A stretch of 64,000 bases of DNA from a virus. The notes beneath the pieces are model-generated. The model saw only the letters and a program-made list of their open reading frames with translations. It had not been told where the DNA came from and searched no databases. Position 1 is the first letter of the stretch; each line of letters opens with the position of its first letter. This document shows positions 47,206 to 57,553 of this stretch, piece after piece. The stretch lies in IMG/VR virus record IMGVR_UViG_3300042090_002405, positions 1-64,000 of that record; one strand, 5' to 3'. The translations under genes and the position numbers were made by a program.

Positions 47206-48879
47206 TTAGCGGACCGGAGGCGGTGCCGGGAACGCCGGGTGCGTCACTACCGGAGTCTCCATAGGCGTCGCTGGGTACCTTTCAGGATCGAGCTTCGGCG
47301 GTCGAAGGGCGCGCTCGATCGGATGGTCCAAGAGGAAGCTCGGGACATCCGCCGATTTGATCGTGGGGCCAAGTGGCTGAAGCCCCGGGACGGGATCGCT
47401 TACTCCGACGGGCCCTTGCGGGTAAGGCCCGTACGCTGCGCCCGAAGGCTGGGCACCTCCGCCGTCGAAAAAGTGCCCATGCCTGTGCCCGTGTCCGTAG
47501 TGGGCCGCCCACTGCCGGAGACGATTCCACTTGTCCGATCCGTGCACCGGGGGCCGAGGGCGACCCACGATCGCCTCGAGCCGATGCGCGTGCACGAGGG
47601 GGGCGCCGGGCACCTCGTGGCTCACTCCGGCGAGGGCGGTACGCGCGATGGGCTCCGGGATACCTAGCTTTTTCGCGAGGTCTATGGAGGAGAGCCCCGC
47701 GAGGGCTGGTTGCGATACGAGCGCCGCGGCGGCCTGGTGGGCCAGATCTGCGGCGTTCGCTGGGAGATTTTGTTTCACGTCACGGATGGCGGAGGAAAGG
47801 AGATCATTCGTCTGCGCGCCGAGGGCGTTGAGCACTTTTCCGACGGGGCCGCCGCTAGCCGCGGGGGGAAGGAGCTGGTGGGCGGCGGCGTAACCCTTCT
47901 TCTGGAGGCCTTGTGCTGTCGAGAGCGCCAACCCCGTGTCGAAGGCATGCGAGGAGGCCTGATCGAGCCCCTGCTTCGCAGTCGCGATCTGGGCCAAGAC
48001 GGGACCGGCTGCCCCCTGCGCGGCTTGCGTGAGCTGGTTACCGATGGCGGCGCCTTGCTGGAGCGCTTGCTGGGCCGCCGGCCCCGCGGCTTGGCCGATG
48101 ACCGCCCCAGCGGCGCCCAAAACATCCTGAGGAAGAGGCTTGCCCTCGGCGAGGTTTGCTGCCGCCGTGAGGCCGGAGGTGGCTTCGGGAGGAACGCCTG
48201 CGACCTGAGAGGCGTATTTGGCCTTGTCGCTGAGCCACTGCGTCACTTGCTTCTTTTGATCGAGAATGGCTTGGCCGATGTTCTTGCCGTGGAGCGCTTC
48301 GTCGGTCGCGCCGAGAACCAAAGTTTTTGCGAAGAAGGCGGGGTTGGCCTGCATGTAGCCAGACTTGTACGTCTGCGCGAGGGTGTTCAGGACCTTGTTC
48401 TTCGCGAGGTCCTTACCGATCTTCTTTCCGGCTCCGGTGTGGCCCGCCTCGACGGCGCCGGTGGCCAGGATCGCGGCGGCACCCGCCCCTGGAATAAACG
48501 CCACGGGGCCGACTTTCGTTGCGTCTTGCGCGATCTGCTTGAGGGCTTTCAGTGGCTGGAACTTGAACCCTACCCCTATCGATCCGCCAGCGCCGGAGAC
48601 ACCCGGCGTTCCGGTTCTGCCACTTTCGAGCTTCGTGGCGCGCGCCTGAAGCACGCTCGCCGCCGCGGGGTAGCCAGGCAAGAGTAGTGTCGCAAACGAC
48701 CGTAGCTTCGTCGGATCGGTCTCTTGGTGCGCCGCCGTAAGGACCGCGCTCTCGAGATCCTTCGGCAGGTTCGCGTCGAGGACGGGTTTACTAGAAGCAA
48801 CGATCAGATTCGACGGACCGCTCACGCCGATTTGGAACCCGATCGCCGCTCGGCCGCCCCTAGAGATACGCTCGTGCAT
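47206..48879 (-). CDS. Large Ala-rich structural protein
   Basis: 557 residues from ATG 48879. The central part is helical and Ala/Gln-rich ([20 protein letters not shown]), with a hydrophobic stretch near 130 ([20 protein letters not shown]). The C-terminus is Pro/His/Gly-rich ([16 protein letters not shown]). It resembles phage internal or tail proteins that may cross a membrane, but no family is certain. The 285 bp before its start hold nothing I recognise. Confidence 0.5.
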   Translation of the reverse strand: MHERISRGGRAAIGFQIGVSGPSNLIVASSKPVLDANLPKDLESAVLTAAHQETDPTKLRSFATLLLPGYPAAASVLQARATKLESGRTGTPGVSGAGGSIGVGFKFQPLKALKQIAQDATKVGPVAFIPGAGAAAILATGAVEAGHTGAGKKIGKDLAKNKVLNTLAQTYKSGYMQANPAFFAKTLVLGATDEALHGKNIGQAILDQKKQVTQWLSDKAKYASQVAGVPPEATSGLTAAANLAEGKPLPQDVLGAAGAVIGQAAGPAAQQALQQGAAIGNQLTQAAQGAAGPVLAQIATAKQGLDQASSHAFDTGLALSTAQGLQKKGYAAAHQLLPPAASGGPVGKVLNALGAQTNDLLSSAIRDVKQNLPANAADLAHQAAAALVSQPALAGLSSIDLAKKLGIPEPIARTALAGVSHEVPGAPLVHAHRLEAIVGRPRPPVHGSDKWNRLRQWAAHYGHGHRHGHFFDGGGAQPSGAAYGPYPQGPVGVSDPVPGLQPLGPTIKSADVPSFLLDHPIERALRPPKLDPERYPATPMETPVVTHPAFPAPPPVR

Positions 48880-49164
48880 GGGCCGAGCGTACCACGACCT
48901 ACTCGACCACCATCCTGAGAAAATGAGGGGTTCGTGAGCCCGTCCCGGAGAAGTCGGATGCGCACCGCCGTCTTCCCCCGCCTGGTGTCCCGGCGAGCCA
49001 TACGTCGGATGCGGTCTCGACGATCTCACTCTGCCGGGGGTACTTCTCTCGTAGGGCTCATGGAGGACGGTCTCCGTGAGTCGGCTCGCCGAGAGCCCGA
49101 TCGGCTTGGCTGCCCTGTGGTGGGGCGCCAGGCCGTTCGCGTTTCGGCGGTGGTGAGAGCCCAT

Positions 49165-49707
49165 CTAGTTTTGTGCGTACGGATGCTCGCGCCAGTAAGT
49201 CATCGCGCGGCCCATCCTCCGCGCAGATCGGCGCTCGGCGCGCGGCGTGTTCCACGCGAGCCCGTCGGTGTACTCGGCAAGCCACGTACGAGGGTCCGAT
49301 CCGCGACAAATTCGAAAACTTTCTTGCACCATTTCGATCGCTACGCCTGATGCCCCCAGCATGCCCGAGCACGTACGGTCGCGCGACCGTACGGTCTGAA
49401 AGAGACCCCAGGATTTGTTTGAGTCGCCGCCCTTCTTGCACATGGTGACGTCGTCACGAAAGTGACTTTCGTCGGCCGCGATCGCGACGAGGAGCAAACC
49501 CGTCTTTGCCCGCGCCGCGATGGGATCTCGGTCGGCGAACACCGGCTGCACGTACGGCTGGGAGACGGCGAAGGCGATGTCCCGCGCGATGGCCTCGTAG
49601 CGCGCTTCGGTCACTTCTTCGTTCTCGGTCCACCGATGCTCCTCTACGGGAACGAACGTGTGCATCGCGGCAAGAAGCCAGAGTGTGAGGTGTAGGATGT
49701 TCGGCAT
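49165..49707 (-). CDS. Exported lytic transglycosylase-like protein
   Basis: 180 residues from ATG 49707. MPNILHLTLWLLAAMHTFVP is a signal peptide, and AIAADESHFRDD with Glu80 followed by KSWGLFQT matches the SLT/lysozyme-like active site (ES...GLxQ). It would cut peptidoglycan in the periplasm. The AWNTPRAERRSARRMGRA segment fits the end of the domain. Likely an endolysin or virion entry enzyme. Confidence 0.7.
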   Translation of the reverse strand: MPNILHLTLWLLAAMHTFVPVEEHRWTENEEVTEARYEAIARDIAFAVSQPYVQPVFADRDPIAARAKTGLLLVAIAADESHFRDDVTMCKKGGDSNKSWGLFQTVRSRDRTCSGMLGASGVAIEMVQESFRICRGSDPRTWLAEYTDGLAWNTPRAERRSARRMGRAMTYWREHPYAQN

Positions 49708-49750
49708 GACCGGCGCTTCTAGCGCGGCAGAGACCGAAGGCCAACCCGTT

Positions 49751-49948
49751 TCATTCACGGGGCGGCGGTCGCGAGCGCTTCTTCCTTCGCAGGATTGCTT
49801 CGACGAGAAGAGTGCGCACGGCATCTGATCGCGAGACGCTATGAGTTTTCTGGGCTCGTTGCATCTCCTCCGCAATCTCATCGATTTCCTTCATGAGATC
49901 GCGTCCAATACGCAGGCCCAGATGTACACCCGTGTCTTCGTGGCTCAT
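49751..49948 (-). CDS. Ribbon-helix-helix regulator
   Basis: 65 residues from ATG 49948 (or 49966). VHLGLRIGRDLMKEIDEIAE followed by VSRSDAVRTLLVEAI is an RHH fold with a basic end (RRKKRSRPPPRE). Its promoter contains direct repeats between the -10 and -35 boxes, a typical autorepressor arrangement. Confidence 0.7.
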   Translation of the reverse strand: MSHEDTGVHLGLRIGRDLMKEIDEIAEEMQRAQKTHSVSRSDAVRTLLVEAILRRKKRSRPPPRE

Positions 49949-49952
49949 ACCA

Positions 49953-49982
49953 ATATTGTTGCACAAGCTTGCACAATGTCAA
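49953..49982 (-). promoter_or_regulatory. Promoter with embedded operator repeats
   Basis: On the minus strand, TTGACA (49977-49982) and CAATAT (49953-49958) are 18 nt apart. The whole spacer is TTGTGCAAGCTTGTGCAA, two 8-bp direct repeats. A protein bound there would block RNA polymerase, and the downstream RHH protein is the likely binder. Confidence 0.7.
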
Positions 49983-50022
49983 ACAGCATCTAGTATGAGC
50001 GTCGGAGGCGGGACACGAAAAC

Positions 50023-51189
50023 ATGAAAACCCTTCTTTGCGCGACGATGACGGTGTTTGCGGTGGCGACAACGGGTTGTATGGCAGCATCATCGCCATCG
50101 CCATCTCCTGTAGAGGAGGCCACAGGAACGACCGAAGAGGCCGCCACGACGACATGCACGAACGACTCGCAGTGCTCTGGCACCACGCCGTTCTGCACTG
50201 GATTGTCCCTCGCGTTGAACGCGAGCAGCACGACGCAGACCATCAACGGAGAGTCCGTCGCCGCGGGCAACTTCGCCGAGTACATGCCGCAGACGGTCGG
50301 GGAGTGCACGGGATGGTCCACGACTAATTCGCGTGCGTCGCAAGTACAGGGATCCTGCGCAGCGGGGCAGATCTGTGTGAACCTGAATGGCGGAGCTCAA
50401 GGGTCCTGCTACACGACGTGCACGGGATCAGGGCAGGGCACGTGCTCGGCGGGTTTGATCTGCGATTCGAACACGAACGTGTGCTCTACGAACGCGTCGG
50501 CGTGTGCTTCTGGGCTCGCGGTTTTCGGAAGCACTCCGCTTACCGTGACGTCCAAGGCGACCTACTCGGGTGGCACGGTCACCTACGGACAAGAGATTGG
50601 TGGGTCTGCGATTCCCTCGGCGGGGCACTGGGTGCCTGAGGTGTGGGCAACAACCCCGTCTTGGTCGACCAAAATCAAGGTCAACTTCAACATGCAAGGC
50701 ATCTGCACGTGGATCTCGAACAGTGACACGCAAGCGACTTGCACTGCGAGTGACGAGTCTTGGTACGCGACCAACGGCGTCGACGTGTGTTCGTACTACA
50801 CGACGGGTGCTGCCGAGGTCTTCTGCATGGAGTCCGACGTGTTCGGGGAGACGGGCGAGCTCGTCGAGTACAGAGCCCTCACTACGACGACGCCCTTCGG
50901 CGTCACGCAGTCAGCGCTGACTGCCGTGAGCCCGCCCGCTAACTTCACGCTTCCCGCCCGAGGAACCGTTCCTCCCGGTGTGGAGGGTGTAACGGGCTCG
51001 AGCGGGACGACGTGGCAGACACTCGAGGGCCCCGCTGGCACTTCGGGCGGCTATGCCGGATACGGCGGCTATGGCGGCTATGGCGGGGCCGGCGGCTACA
51101 GTGGATATGGTGGTTACGGTATCTACGGCAGCTACGGCGGATACGGCGGGGACTGCGCCTACGGCGGTTGCGGCGGCTTCGGCGACTGA
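50023..51189 (+). CDS. Large lipoprotein with Gly-Tyr-rich tail
   Basis: 388 residues. MKTLLCATMTVFAVATTGCM has a lipobox (TTGC, Cys19). Cys motifs CTNDSQCSGTTPFC and CAAGQICVNLN follow, of the type abundant in myxobacterial exported proteins. The last about 45 residues are GGYGGYGG repeats, likely a flexible or adhesive tail. It is divergent from the RHH gene and its promoter region lies in the same gap. A surface-exposed host-like protein, perhaps acquired. Confidence 0.7.
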   Translation: MKTLLCATMTVFAVATTGCMAASSPSPSPVEEATGTTEEAATTTCTNDSQCSGTTPFCTGLSLALNASSTTQTINGESVAAGNFAEYMPQTVGECTGWSTTNSRASQVQGSCAAGQICVNLNGGAQGSCYTTCTGSGQGTCSAGLICDSNTNVCSTNASACASGLAVFGSTPLTVTSKATYSGGTVTYGQEIGGSAIPSAGHWVPEVWATTPSWSTKIKVNFNMQGICTWISNSDTQATCTASDESWYATNGVDVCSYYTTGAAEVFCMESDVFGETGELVEYRALTTTTPFGVTQSALTAVSPPANFTLPARGTVPPGVEGVTGSSGTTWQTLEGPAGTSGGYAGYGGYGGYGGAGGYSGYGGYGIYGSYGGYGGDCAYGGCGGFGD

Positions 51190-51199
51190 TCCTGAAGTC

Positions 51200-51451
51200 C
51201 TATTTGCAGGGGTGCCCGTCCGTACCCGTCGTCGGGTGCCCCTTGCAGGCGGGACGGCCTGGCCACCACGTCCCGGGTTTCGTGGGGGCAGGTTTGGAAG
51301 CGGGTTTGCCGTTCACGTACTTCGGCAGTCCGGGGCCGCAGTGCGCACAGAACTGGGTTGTCTTGGTAGCCGGTCTCTTCTTGGCCGCCTCGGCGTTACC
51401 GACGGCGGCTACTGCGATAGCGACCGTGAGGGCTAGGATGATAGTTCGCAT
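51200..51451 (-). CDS. Small exported Cys-containing protein
   Basis: 83 residues. MRTIILALTVAIAVAAVGNA is a signal peptide with cleavage likely after AEA. The mature part has CAHCGPG and a Pro/Gly-rich basic body ending DGHPCK. AAGGAAG lies upstream of the ATG. It lies 15 bp after the 1467-residue gene, in the same operon. Function unknown. Confidence 0.65.
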   Translation of the reverse strand: MRTIILALTVAIAVAAVGNAEAAKKRPATKTTQFCAHCGPGLPKYVNGKPASKPAPTKPGTWWPGRPACKGHPTTGTDGHPCK

Positions 51452-51466
51452 TGAATTCTTCCTTCC

Positions 51467-54400
51467 TCACGGGGCCGACGAGTTGAACGTTGCCGTGAAG
51501 ACTTGCGGGTAAATGCCCGGGGCAGTTTGGCATGTGCCTCCCGTGCAAACGTTTGAGGCACAATCAGCATTGTGCACGCACGTGATGCTCTGTCCGACGT
51601 TGGGGACGTTTTGGGTCTGGCAGAGGCCGTTGATGCAAGCGCCAACACCACCAGTTCCTGAGATAGGCGGACAGTCGGTCGAGAGCTCGCAAGTGGATCC
51701 CGTAATGTTGGCCTGGAGTGGATCTAAACCGTTACGGTTATCGGCCCACGTCGTTACCCATTTGCCCCCGCCAACGCCTACTAGTCCGAAGTCATAATCG
51801 CCGATCGTTGTGTTGTATGTCAGGACGCGTTCTGGGGCGGGTGTCTGCGAGCCCGAGCTGATCGTGGTAGTTCCGTGCGGACAAGATCCGCCCGTGCACG
51901 GGGCAACACCGACCTGAAATCCAAATCCGACGATTTGATACTCAAAATCTTGAGTTTGATTTCCGTAATTACACGAGGCCTGACCTGCGCCAGGAAATGG
52001 GGCCGACGCACCGCCAGAGCAGAAACCACCAACGCATTGACTGGTCGGTCCATTGTAGGCGCAGTCTGCGTTAGAGCCGCACGCGCACACTTCAGCGGGC
52101 GATGAACTGGTGGGGGGAACATCTACGCAGTTTGCGCAACTTCCGTTAGGCCCATTGCAGCCGGCGGTGCAATCGTTGTAGCCGAGCGTGGTATTATACG
52201 TACAGCCGATTCCGAATCCTAATCCTGTTGGGATTATGCAATCCACATTGATGCCCAATAGCCCGGTAGCAGGCGGCGTTCCGTTGTTGGTGGTGGGGAT
52301 TTGGGTGCGATACCCGTAGCCCGTGCACTCGTTGAGCAACACGTTGTTGGCTGCTGTGCCGTACCCCTGCGCTAGAACGCACTGCGGGTAGCCGGCGTCG
52401 GGAGCGATCGGGTCTTGGCCAACTCCGGGGGTGAACGGGGCTGTCGGGAGTGCCGTGCCCGCATCGGTGGGGAAATTGACCCTGACTGTCTGGTGAAATG
52501 TCACGGCGGCGTAAATGTTGCTCCCACCGCTGCCTTGTGTGATTGCGATGTTCGATCCGTACTGATTGCCGGAGATCTCTGCGATACCAGATGTGGCCCC
52601 GTAGCCCGTATCGTACGTCGGAACGACGAGCGCTCCTCCGTATGCAGCAACCCCTGCTGTGTAGTTCGTGTTCAGGACTTGTACCGGTTTCGTCGTGGAT
52701 GGGGATATCATTGACGCCCATTCGTCCGCAACCTGCCCCGCTGTAGCGGCAGGCCATTGCCCCGCGACAGCGCGAAGACCACGGTATTGCGTCGCGGCGG
52801 CCTGGTATTGCGCTTGGTTGCACCCAGGTTGTCCGAGCACGCATGTGGACGTGAAAACCGGACGCTCGTACACGAACACGAATTCGCCGGGCGCATTTCC
52901 GGGAGCACCGTTAACGAGCGACGAAACAGAACCGGCCCAATACGGATTGACCGCCATTGACACGCGATACCAATGATTGCCGTTACCGCGAGGAGTAGGC
53001 CCAAGTCCTTCGAACAGGGATCCCTGCAGGGATACCTGCGGGACGAAACCAGACCCTGCCCCGTTTGCTCCGCTGTTGTTGTTCGGATTGCTCGTAAGGA
53101 CGAGGGGGTAAGCAGGATTGCCAAGAGTATCCAAGTCCTTGCCCAGAACGTACGTAGTCCAATCGCTAGCGTATCCGTGATACGGGTTGTCTGAAACGGA
53201 CAGATACCAAACGAGTCCGACGTTTGTAACCTGATCTCTGGTAGACGAAATCGATCCGGGGGCCAGGAACGGCGCATTGCCCGGCAATTGATTGCTCGGC
53301 GCTGCACCGCCATTCCAAACCACAGGATATTGCGCCCCCACGTAGATGAGGTAGATGCGGGGCGCACACGGCTGGGTTCCGTTGCCACATGTAGCCGGCT
53401 TATGGCGCACTGCCATATTCATTTGCCATGGCTGTTGCACCGGCAGGCAATTGCCGTATGTGCCGTTGCCGAGGTTACAGCTATCGAGATTCAAGAAGTG
53501 CAGCCGGTTAGCGTCTCGAGAGCTATTGTAACCGTTGATCGGCGCAACAGACGGGTCTGCGTCCGTCGCAATCGGCGTTTGGTGCACCCCATCGACGGCG
53601 AACTGCCCAGACGGCAAGCATGCGTCCTGTACGAGCCCACACTGCCCTGTCACGGTGTTCGGTGTCGTCACTGCCGAACCCAATGCCAACGTGCCGTTGC
53701 CTCCTCCGGTGCATCCAGTAAAGCTGGTGGCGGTCATACCGGTGCACGTGACGGTTTGTTCGCCCGGAATCCCGGGAGGAGAAGTGTTGACAAGGATACT
53801 TGCGGGCGCTGCGGGGAAGCCGGCGGTCGACGTGACATTGATCGTTGCTTGGGGAAGTCTCTTGCCCGCAGACGCCGCCGCGATTGCCGTAGTGGCGGTG
53901 CCGATACATTGCACGCCCGCACAGCAACGGGTCGCGTTGCTTTTTTGGGACGCTACGCACGTAGATTGCGACGCACCGAATGCGGACTGAACGTACCCAG
54001 CAAAGCTCGGTTGACAACTACCGTTTTGGTCTCGAGATGCAGAGGTCCATTCGTTCCAACCGTTTTGCTTGGTTGCAGAGACGCCCGCTATAGGACCGCA
54101 GTTCGCCGGATCTGGGACAGGAAAGGCGTAAGAGTTGTTGCAGGGTACGCCGTTCAAGCAATGCGGGGGGACGGGTGTAAAATGAAAACTGCCCGTCGGA
54201 TCGACCGGAACCTCTGCGAGATATGGGCCTGCCAACGGGTCAGGTAGCCCTGGATTCCGGATCGAGAACGTGCCCGTATTTTGATATTGGATGGGTTGTT
54301 GTCCTGCGTTTGCAGCATCCCACACCACCTCGAGATTCGCTGGCTGGTTGGGCGTCGGATTGCACCCAGACGTTCCTATGACACACGTGTTACCGTCGAC

Positions 54401-55870
54401 GCGCACCATCGGCGCGTCTGCGATTCCAGCTCCGTAAGTCACGTCGTCCATGAACGATCCCATGGAAACGGTGGCGGAGTTCGTAAAGCTCTTACCACCG
54501 TTTGTGCTGACGGTCAGTGTGATGTCCTGGATGCTGCCGCCAGTGGCAAAATTGGATGCTAAAGTTGCCCAGTTATAGAACCCACCGCCGGCAGCGCTGG
54601 CATTTAGCGTGCCATTCTGGGTTGTCCCGCATACGCCAGTCCCACATGCGTAGTTTTGCGGCCCCGGTGCAGAGATCCCGCACGTTCCGTTAGATATCCC
54701 CGGGCACACTAGACCTTGAGGGCAATCGGCATTTGTGTTGCAACTGAAATTCAAGGATGGAGGCGGGAAACCGGAGCCCAACAACGCAGTTTGCATGTTC
54801 CCGCAAATCGAATTGCATCCACCTGCGAACAGTCCCGATCCGCTACTGAGGCTATCATCGCAGAACTGCTCCGCCGCGGTCCCGTCTTTGCCGTGCGGGC
54901 ATGTCGCATCGGCGGCGGCTTGTGTAGATCCGGTACAGACACAGAAACCGGGGGATGCCGATGTGCATGTCGAAGGGGTACAAGGATCGGTGCCGTCTGG
55001 AGTGCAAAGCATCGTTCCGGGACAATCGGATTGCACGAGACATGTCGGCTCGCCGTAGAGAGATCCGTTTGAGGCACACGTCGGCAGCGTCGGTCCTATG
55101 AGCGGTGCTGCTCCCGCCGGAGGTGGAAACGTTTGGGCCTTCGTCTGTACGTAGCTCGCGATGACAGCAAGGTCGTTGCCGGTATTGCCACTACCCCCCT
55201 TCGTGTTGTTTGCGTACGGGACTGCTGTGATCGTGCCGTTGAACGCAAAATCCCCAAACGCCGCGTTGCTCCCGTGGTCTCCACCAGCACCCCACTTCTG
55301 CGAGCAAGCATTTGCGCCTGCCGTGATTCCGTTGGCAGGACAAGCCCACTGGTAAAAATTTGGGTTGTTGGCCGCTACCGTGCTCGTAGTGGGCCCAGAT
55401 CCGACACTGACCGTAGAGCTCCAGTTCGAGAACGTGGGCCCCGAAGCCGTCAGTGACGCCTCCGAAAAATGCAGTATCTGCGACCCTGAAGCGTTTGGAT
55501 CGCTCACGATCCTCGTCGCGAAGTTATTGACGTACTGCTGACCCCCGCCCTTCATATTCAGGAGCGTTCCGTTGATATCTGCGCCCGAGATGAGCCCCTT
55601 CACGCAACTCGTCGGCGGGGCGCATCCGTTCTGCCCTGCGCCTGTTCCTGGGGGCAGCGTCGGGTCGCACGTAATCCACGAACCGGAGCAGTGGCTGGGG
55701 GTTGTCAGCCACGTATTGCCTGACACCCCCGTGATGAGCGGCCCCGAAGCGCCGAACATCCCCGGCGCGAGCCCCATTCGGTTTCCTGGGCCGGTGTTGC
55801 GACAACACGCCCACACCGCAGCGGCGATGACGAGAAAAGAAGCAGCTAGAGCGGCAATCTTGCGATTCAT
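51467..55870 (-). CDS. Very large exported protein with myxobacterial Cys motifs
   Basis: 1467 residues from ATG 55870, which forms a TGATG overlap with the tagged fibre gene. MNRKIAALAASFLVIAAAVW is a signal peptide with a Cys just after it (possible lipobox AVWACC). The body is beta-rich with STNGGKSFT (Asp-box/BNR-like) and DDVTYGAG units, and many Cys repeats such as CNTNADCPQGLVC, CELSTDC and CVHNADCASNVC. It looks like a surface beta-propeller or adhesin. Its host-type Cys repeats suggest capture from a myxobacterial genome. Confidence 0.75.
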   Translation of the reverse strand: MNRKIAALAASFLVIAAAVWACCRNTGPGNRMGLAPGMFGASGPLITGVSGNTWLTTPSHCSGSWITCDPTLPPGTGAGQNGCAPPTSCVKGLISGADINGTLLNMKGGGQQYVNNFATRIVSDPNASGSQILHFSEASLTASGPTFSNWSSTVSVGSGPTTSTVAANNPNFYQWACPANGITAGANACSQKWGAGGDHGSNAAFGDFAFNGTITAVPYANNTKGGSGNTGNDLAVIASYVQTKAQTFPPPAGAAPLIGPTLPTCASNGSLYGEPTCLVQSDCPGTMLCTPDGTDPCTPSTCTSASPGFCVCTGSTQAAADATCPHGKDGTAAEQFCDDSLSSGSGLFAGGCNSICGNMQTALLGSGFPPPSLNFSCNTNADCPQGLVCPGISNGTCGISAPGPQNYACGTGVCGTTQNGTLNASAAGGGFYNWATLASNFATGGSIQDITLTVSTNGGKSFTNSATVSMGSFMDDVTYGAGIADAPMVRVDGNTCVIGTSGCNPTPNQPANLEVVWDAANAGQQPIQYQNTGTFSIRNPGLPDPLAGPYLAEVPVDPTGSFHFTPVPPHCLNGVPCNNSYAFPVPDPANCGPIAGVSATKQNGWNEWTSASRDQNGSCQPSFAGYVQSAFGASQSTCVASQKSNATRCCAGVQCIGTATTAIAAASAGKRLPQATINVTSTAGFPAAPASILVNTSPPGIPGEQTVTCTGMTATSFTGCTGGGNGTLALGSAVTTPNTVTGQCGLVQDACLPSGQFAVDGVHQTPIATDADPSVAPINGYNSSRDANRLHFLNLDSCNLGNGTYGNCLPVQQPWQMNMAVRHKPATCGNGTQPCAPRIYLIYVGAQYPVVWNGGAAPSNQLPGNAPFLAPGSISSTRDQVTNVGLVWYLSVSDNPYHGYASDWTTYVLGKDLDTLGNPAYPLVLTSNPNNNSGANGAGSGFVPQVSLQGSLFEGLGPTPRGNGNHWYRVSMAVNPYWAGSVSSLVNGAPGNAPGEFVFVYERPVFTSTCVLGQPGCNQAQYQAAATQYRGLRAVAGQWPAATAGQVADEWASMISPSTTKPVQVLNTNYTAGVAAYGGALVVPTYDTGYGATSGIAEISGNQYGSNIAITQGSGGSNIYAAVTFHQTVRVNFPTDAGTALPTAPFTPGVGQDPIAPDAGYPQCVLAQGYGTAANNVLLNECTGYGYRTQIPTTNNGTPPATGLLGINVDCIIPTGLGFGIGCTYNTTLGYNDCTAGCNGPNGSCANCVDVPPTSSSPAEVCACGSNADCAYNGPTSQCVGGFCSGGASAPFPGAGQASCNYGNQTQDFEYQIVGFGFQVGVAPCTGGSCPHGTTTISSGSQTPAPERVLTYNTTIGDYDFGLVGVGGGKWVTTWADNRNGLDPLQANITGSTCELSTDCPPISGTGGVGACINGLCQTQNVPNVGQSITCVHNADCASNVCTGGTCQTAPGIYPQVFTATFNSSAP

Positions 55871-57525
55871 CACGCGACCTCGGTGTAGCGGTTGACACAT
55901 GAAATGTGCAGCGTGACAGGCACAGCAGTGGCTGGCGCCTGTGAAATTTGAAAGAGCAATGTGCCCGTGAAGGTGCCATCATCGAGTGCCTGGAAAAGCC
56001 AGTTCCCCGTCGCCGGCTGCGCGCCCGCTGTTCCCGTCGTGGTCGTCACAGCGATCTGCCCTGGCGGTCCTGCGACGGGGAAGATGATGGGGCCCGAACC
56101 GGGCCACGAGCACGATACGGTCGTCTCGAAGGTCGCGAAATCGGCGTAGCTTGCGGAGGTGGCTGTGGTGCTCGTGGGGCCGCTCGTGAGTGCTGCGCCA
56201 TTGGCGAATGGAGCGGGGGTTGGCGTGCCGGTAAAAGTCAACGTTCCCACCGCGGCCGACGTCGGCGCGATCGTCGCAGAGTTCGTCCCATCCGTGACGA
56301 CATCCCCGGGCGCGAACGCCGGGCCCGTCACGGCGCCAATGCTGATCTCATTCTGCACCTGCCCCTGCGCGACGACGGATATATCGAGCAGATAGGCCTT
56401 CCCGGCCTGGAGCTGAAACGGCCCCGGGGTCGTCCCCGACGCCAGATTAGAGGCGGCGCCGGTGTTGGTGCCAAGAAACGGCTGATCCGAGAACTGTGCG
56501 TCGCCCGGGACCGAGATGGCCCCGCCCGCGAACGCGCGCTGCGTGCTCCGCGTCGCAACGGCCTGATAGCCAGCCGCTTCTGCCGCGTCTGCGCGCGCCT
56601 GGCACTCGATGCCCCGCGCAAACGCGGCGCCCATGTTGACGGAGATCGCTACGGACTGCCGGCCGAGCGCGACATCGCCCGGCGGAAGCCCTGAAACAGG
56701 GGGTGCGATAGAGCCGGCGATGCAGTTGAAGCCCGCGACGAAGGCGTAAGCCGAGTTGGCTTGACAGGAGCCGAATGCCACGCCCCACGAGCTCAGGACG
56801 GACGCTTGAGGGCCGTACGCGAATCCGCCGATTGCGGTCGGAGCAACAAAGCTGCCGTTGCCGCCTGCAAACGAGTTCTGCCCAGCCGCGATGTTCTGAT
56901 TCCCACCTGGCACATAGGCGCCCATGCCGGCGGCGATGTTTCCGATTCCGCCCCCCACACCCGATGCGTACCCCGTGGCGGAGTTCTTGAGGCCGCCGGC
57001 AACGGTTGCGTACGCGCCGACAGTAGGATCCAAGAAGATCCCGCTCGTAGCTGTCGCGGTAGCCCCCGACAACACCCCTTGGAGGGAATCGCCGCTGCTG
57101 ATGGTCCCGCCGGTCACCCCCGCAAGGGTCAGGACAGATCCGGTATCGCTCGCGACAACCGCACTGGCTCCGGAGGTTAGATCGTTGACCGATTCACCGA
57201 CCTGAAAGGTACCGGTAAGAAGATCGTAGCTGACAGTCGCGGCGCCGGCTTGGTTCTGGTCACCGCCCCCTATCGTCGTGTAGTTCGCCGTTGCGCCGGG
57301 GTTCACCCCCGATGTGTCATTGCCCGCAGAGAAGATCCCCGTGGCGTTCGGGTTGACGGCGCTGTTCGTCCCACCGTTGCTACGGTTAGACTGAATGTCG
57401 ACCGCCCCGGAGACGGTGTTGAAGACGAACGGGAGCAAGCCGATAACCCCCCCGCTGCCTACCGCCGGCGAAATCGGATAGGTGATCGGAGACTTGTTTT
57501 TTAGTCCAGCGACTACGGCAACCAT
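55870..57525 (-). CDS. Tagged fibre protein with YadA-like head
   Basis: 551 residues. MVAVVAGLKNKSPITYPISP is the N-terminal tag. Residues about 165-240 (YATVAGGLKNSATGYASGVG and repeats such as NIAAGQNSFAGGNGS) match the 14-residue left-handed beta-roll repeat of YadA-type trimeric heads. The C-terminal part is beta-rich and may be a receptor-binding domain. No signal peptide, so export, if any, depends on assembly. GGGAG lies 8 nt upstream. TGATG coupling to the large exported protein. Confidence 0.78.
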   Translation of the reverse strand: MVAVVAGLKNKSPITYPISPAVGSGGVIGLLPFVFNTVSGAVDIQSNRSNGGTNSAVNPNATGIFSAGNDTSGVNPGATANYTTIGGGDQNQAGAATVSYDLLTGTFQVGESVNDLTSGASAVVASDTGSVLTLAGVTGGTISSGDSLQGVLSGATATATSGIFLDPTVGAYATVAGGLKNSATGYASGVGGGIGNIAAGMGAYVPGGNQNIAAGQNSFAGGNGSFVAPTAIGGFAYGPQASVLSSWGVAFGSCQANSAYAFVAGFNCIAGSIAPPVSGLPPGDVALGRQSVAISVNMGAAFARGIECQARADAAEAAGYQAVATRSTQRAFAGGAISVPGDAQFSDQPFLGTNTGAASNLASGTTPGPFQLQAGKAYLLDISVVAQGQVQNEISIGAVTGPAFAPGDVVTDGTNSATIAPTSAAVGTLTFTGTPTPAPFANGAALTSGPTSTTATSASYADFATFETTVSCSWPGSGPIIFPVAGPPGQIAVTTTTGTAGAQPATGNWLFQALDDGTFTGTLLFQISQAPATAVPVTLHISCVNRYTEVA

Positions 57526-57553
57526 GTCTTATCTCCCTGTCCTATTTCCTATT

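Noticed and set aside
47710-48687. 325-codon plus-strand frame
   Set aside because: Antisense to the Ala-rich structural gene. It lacks an SD and the codon composition is inverted.
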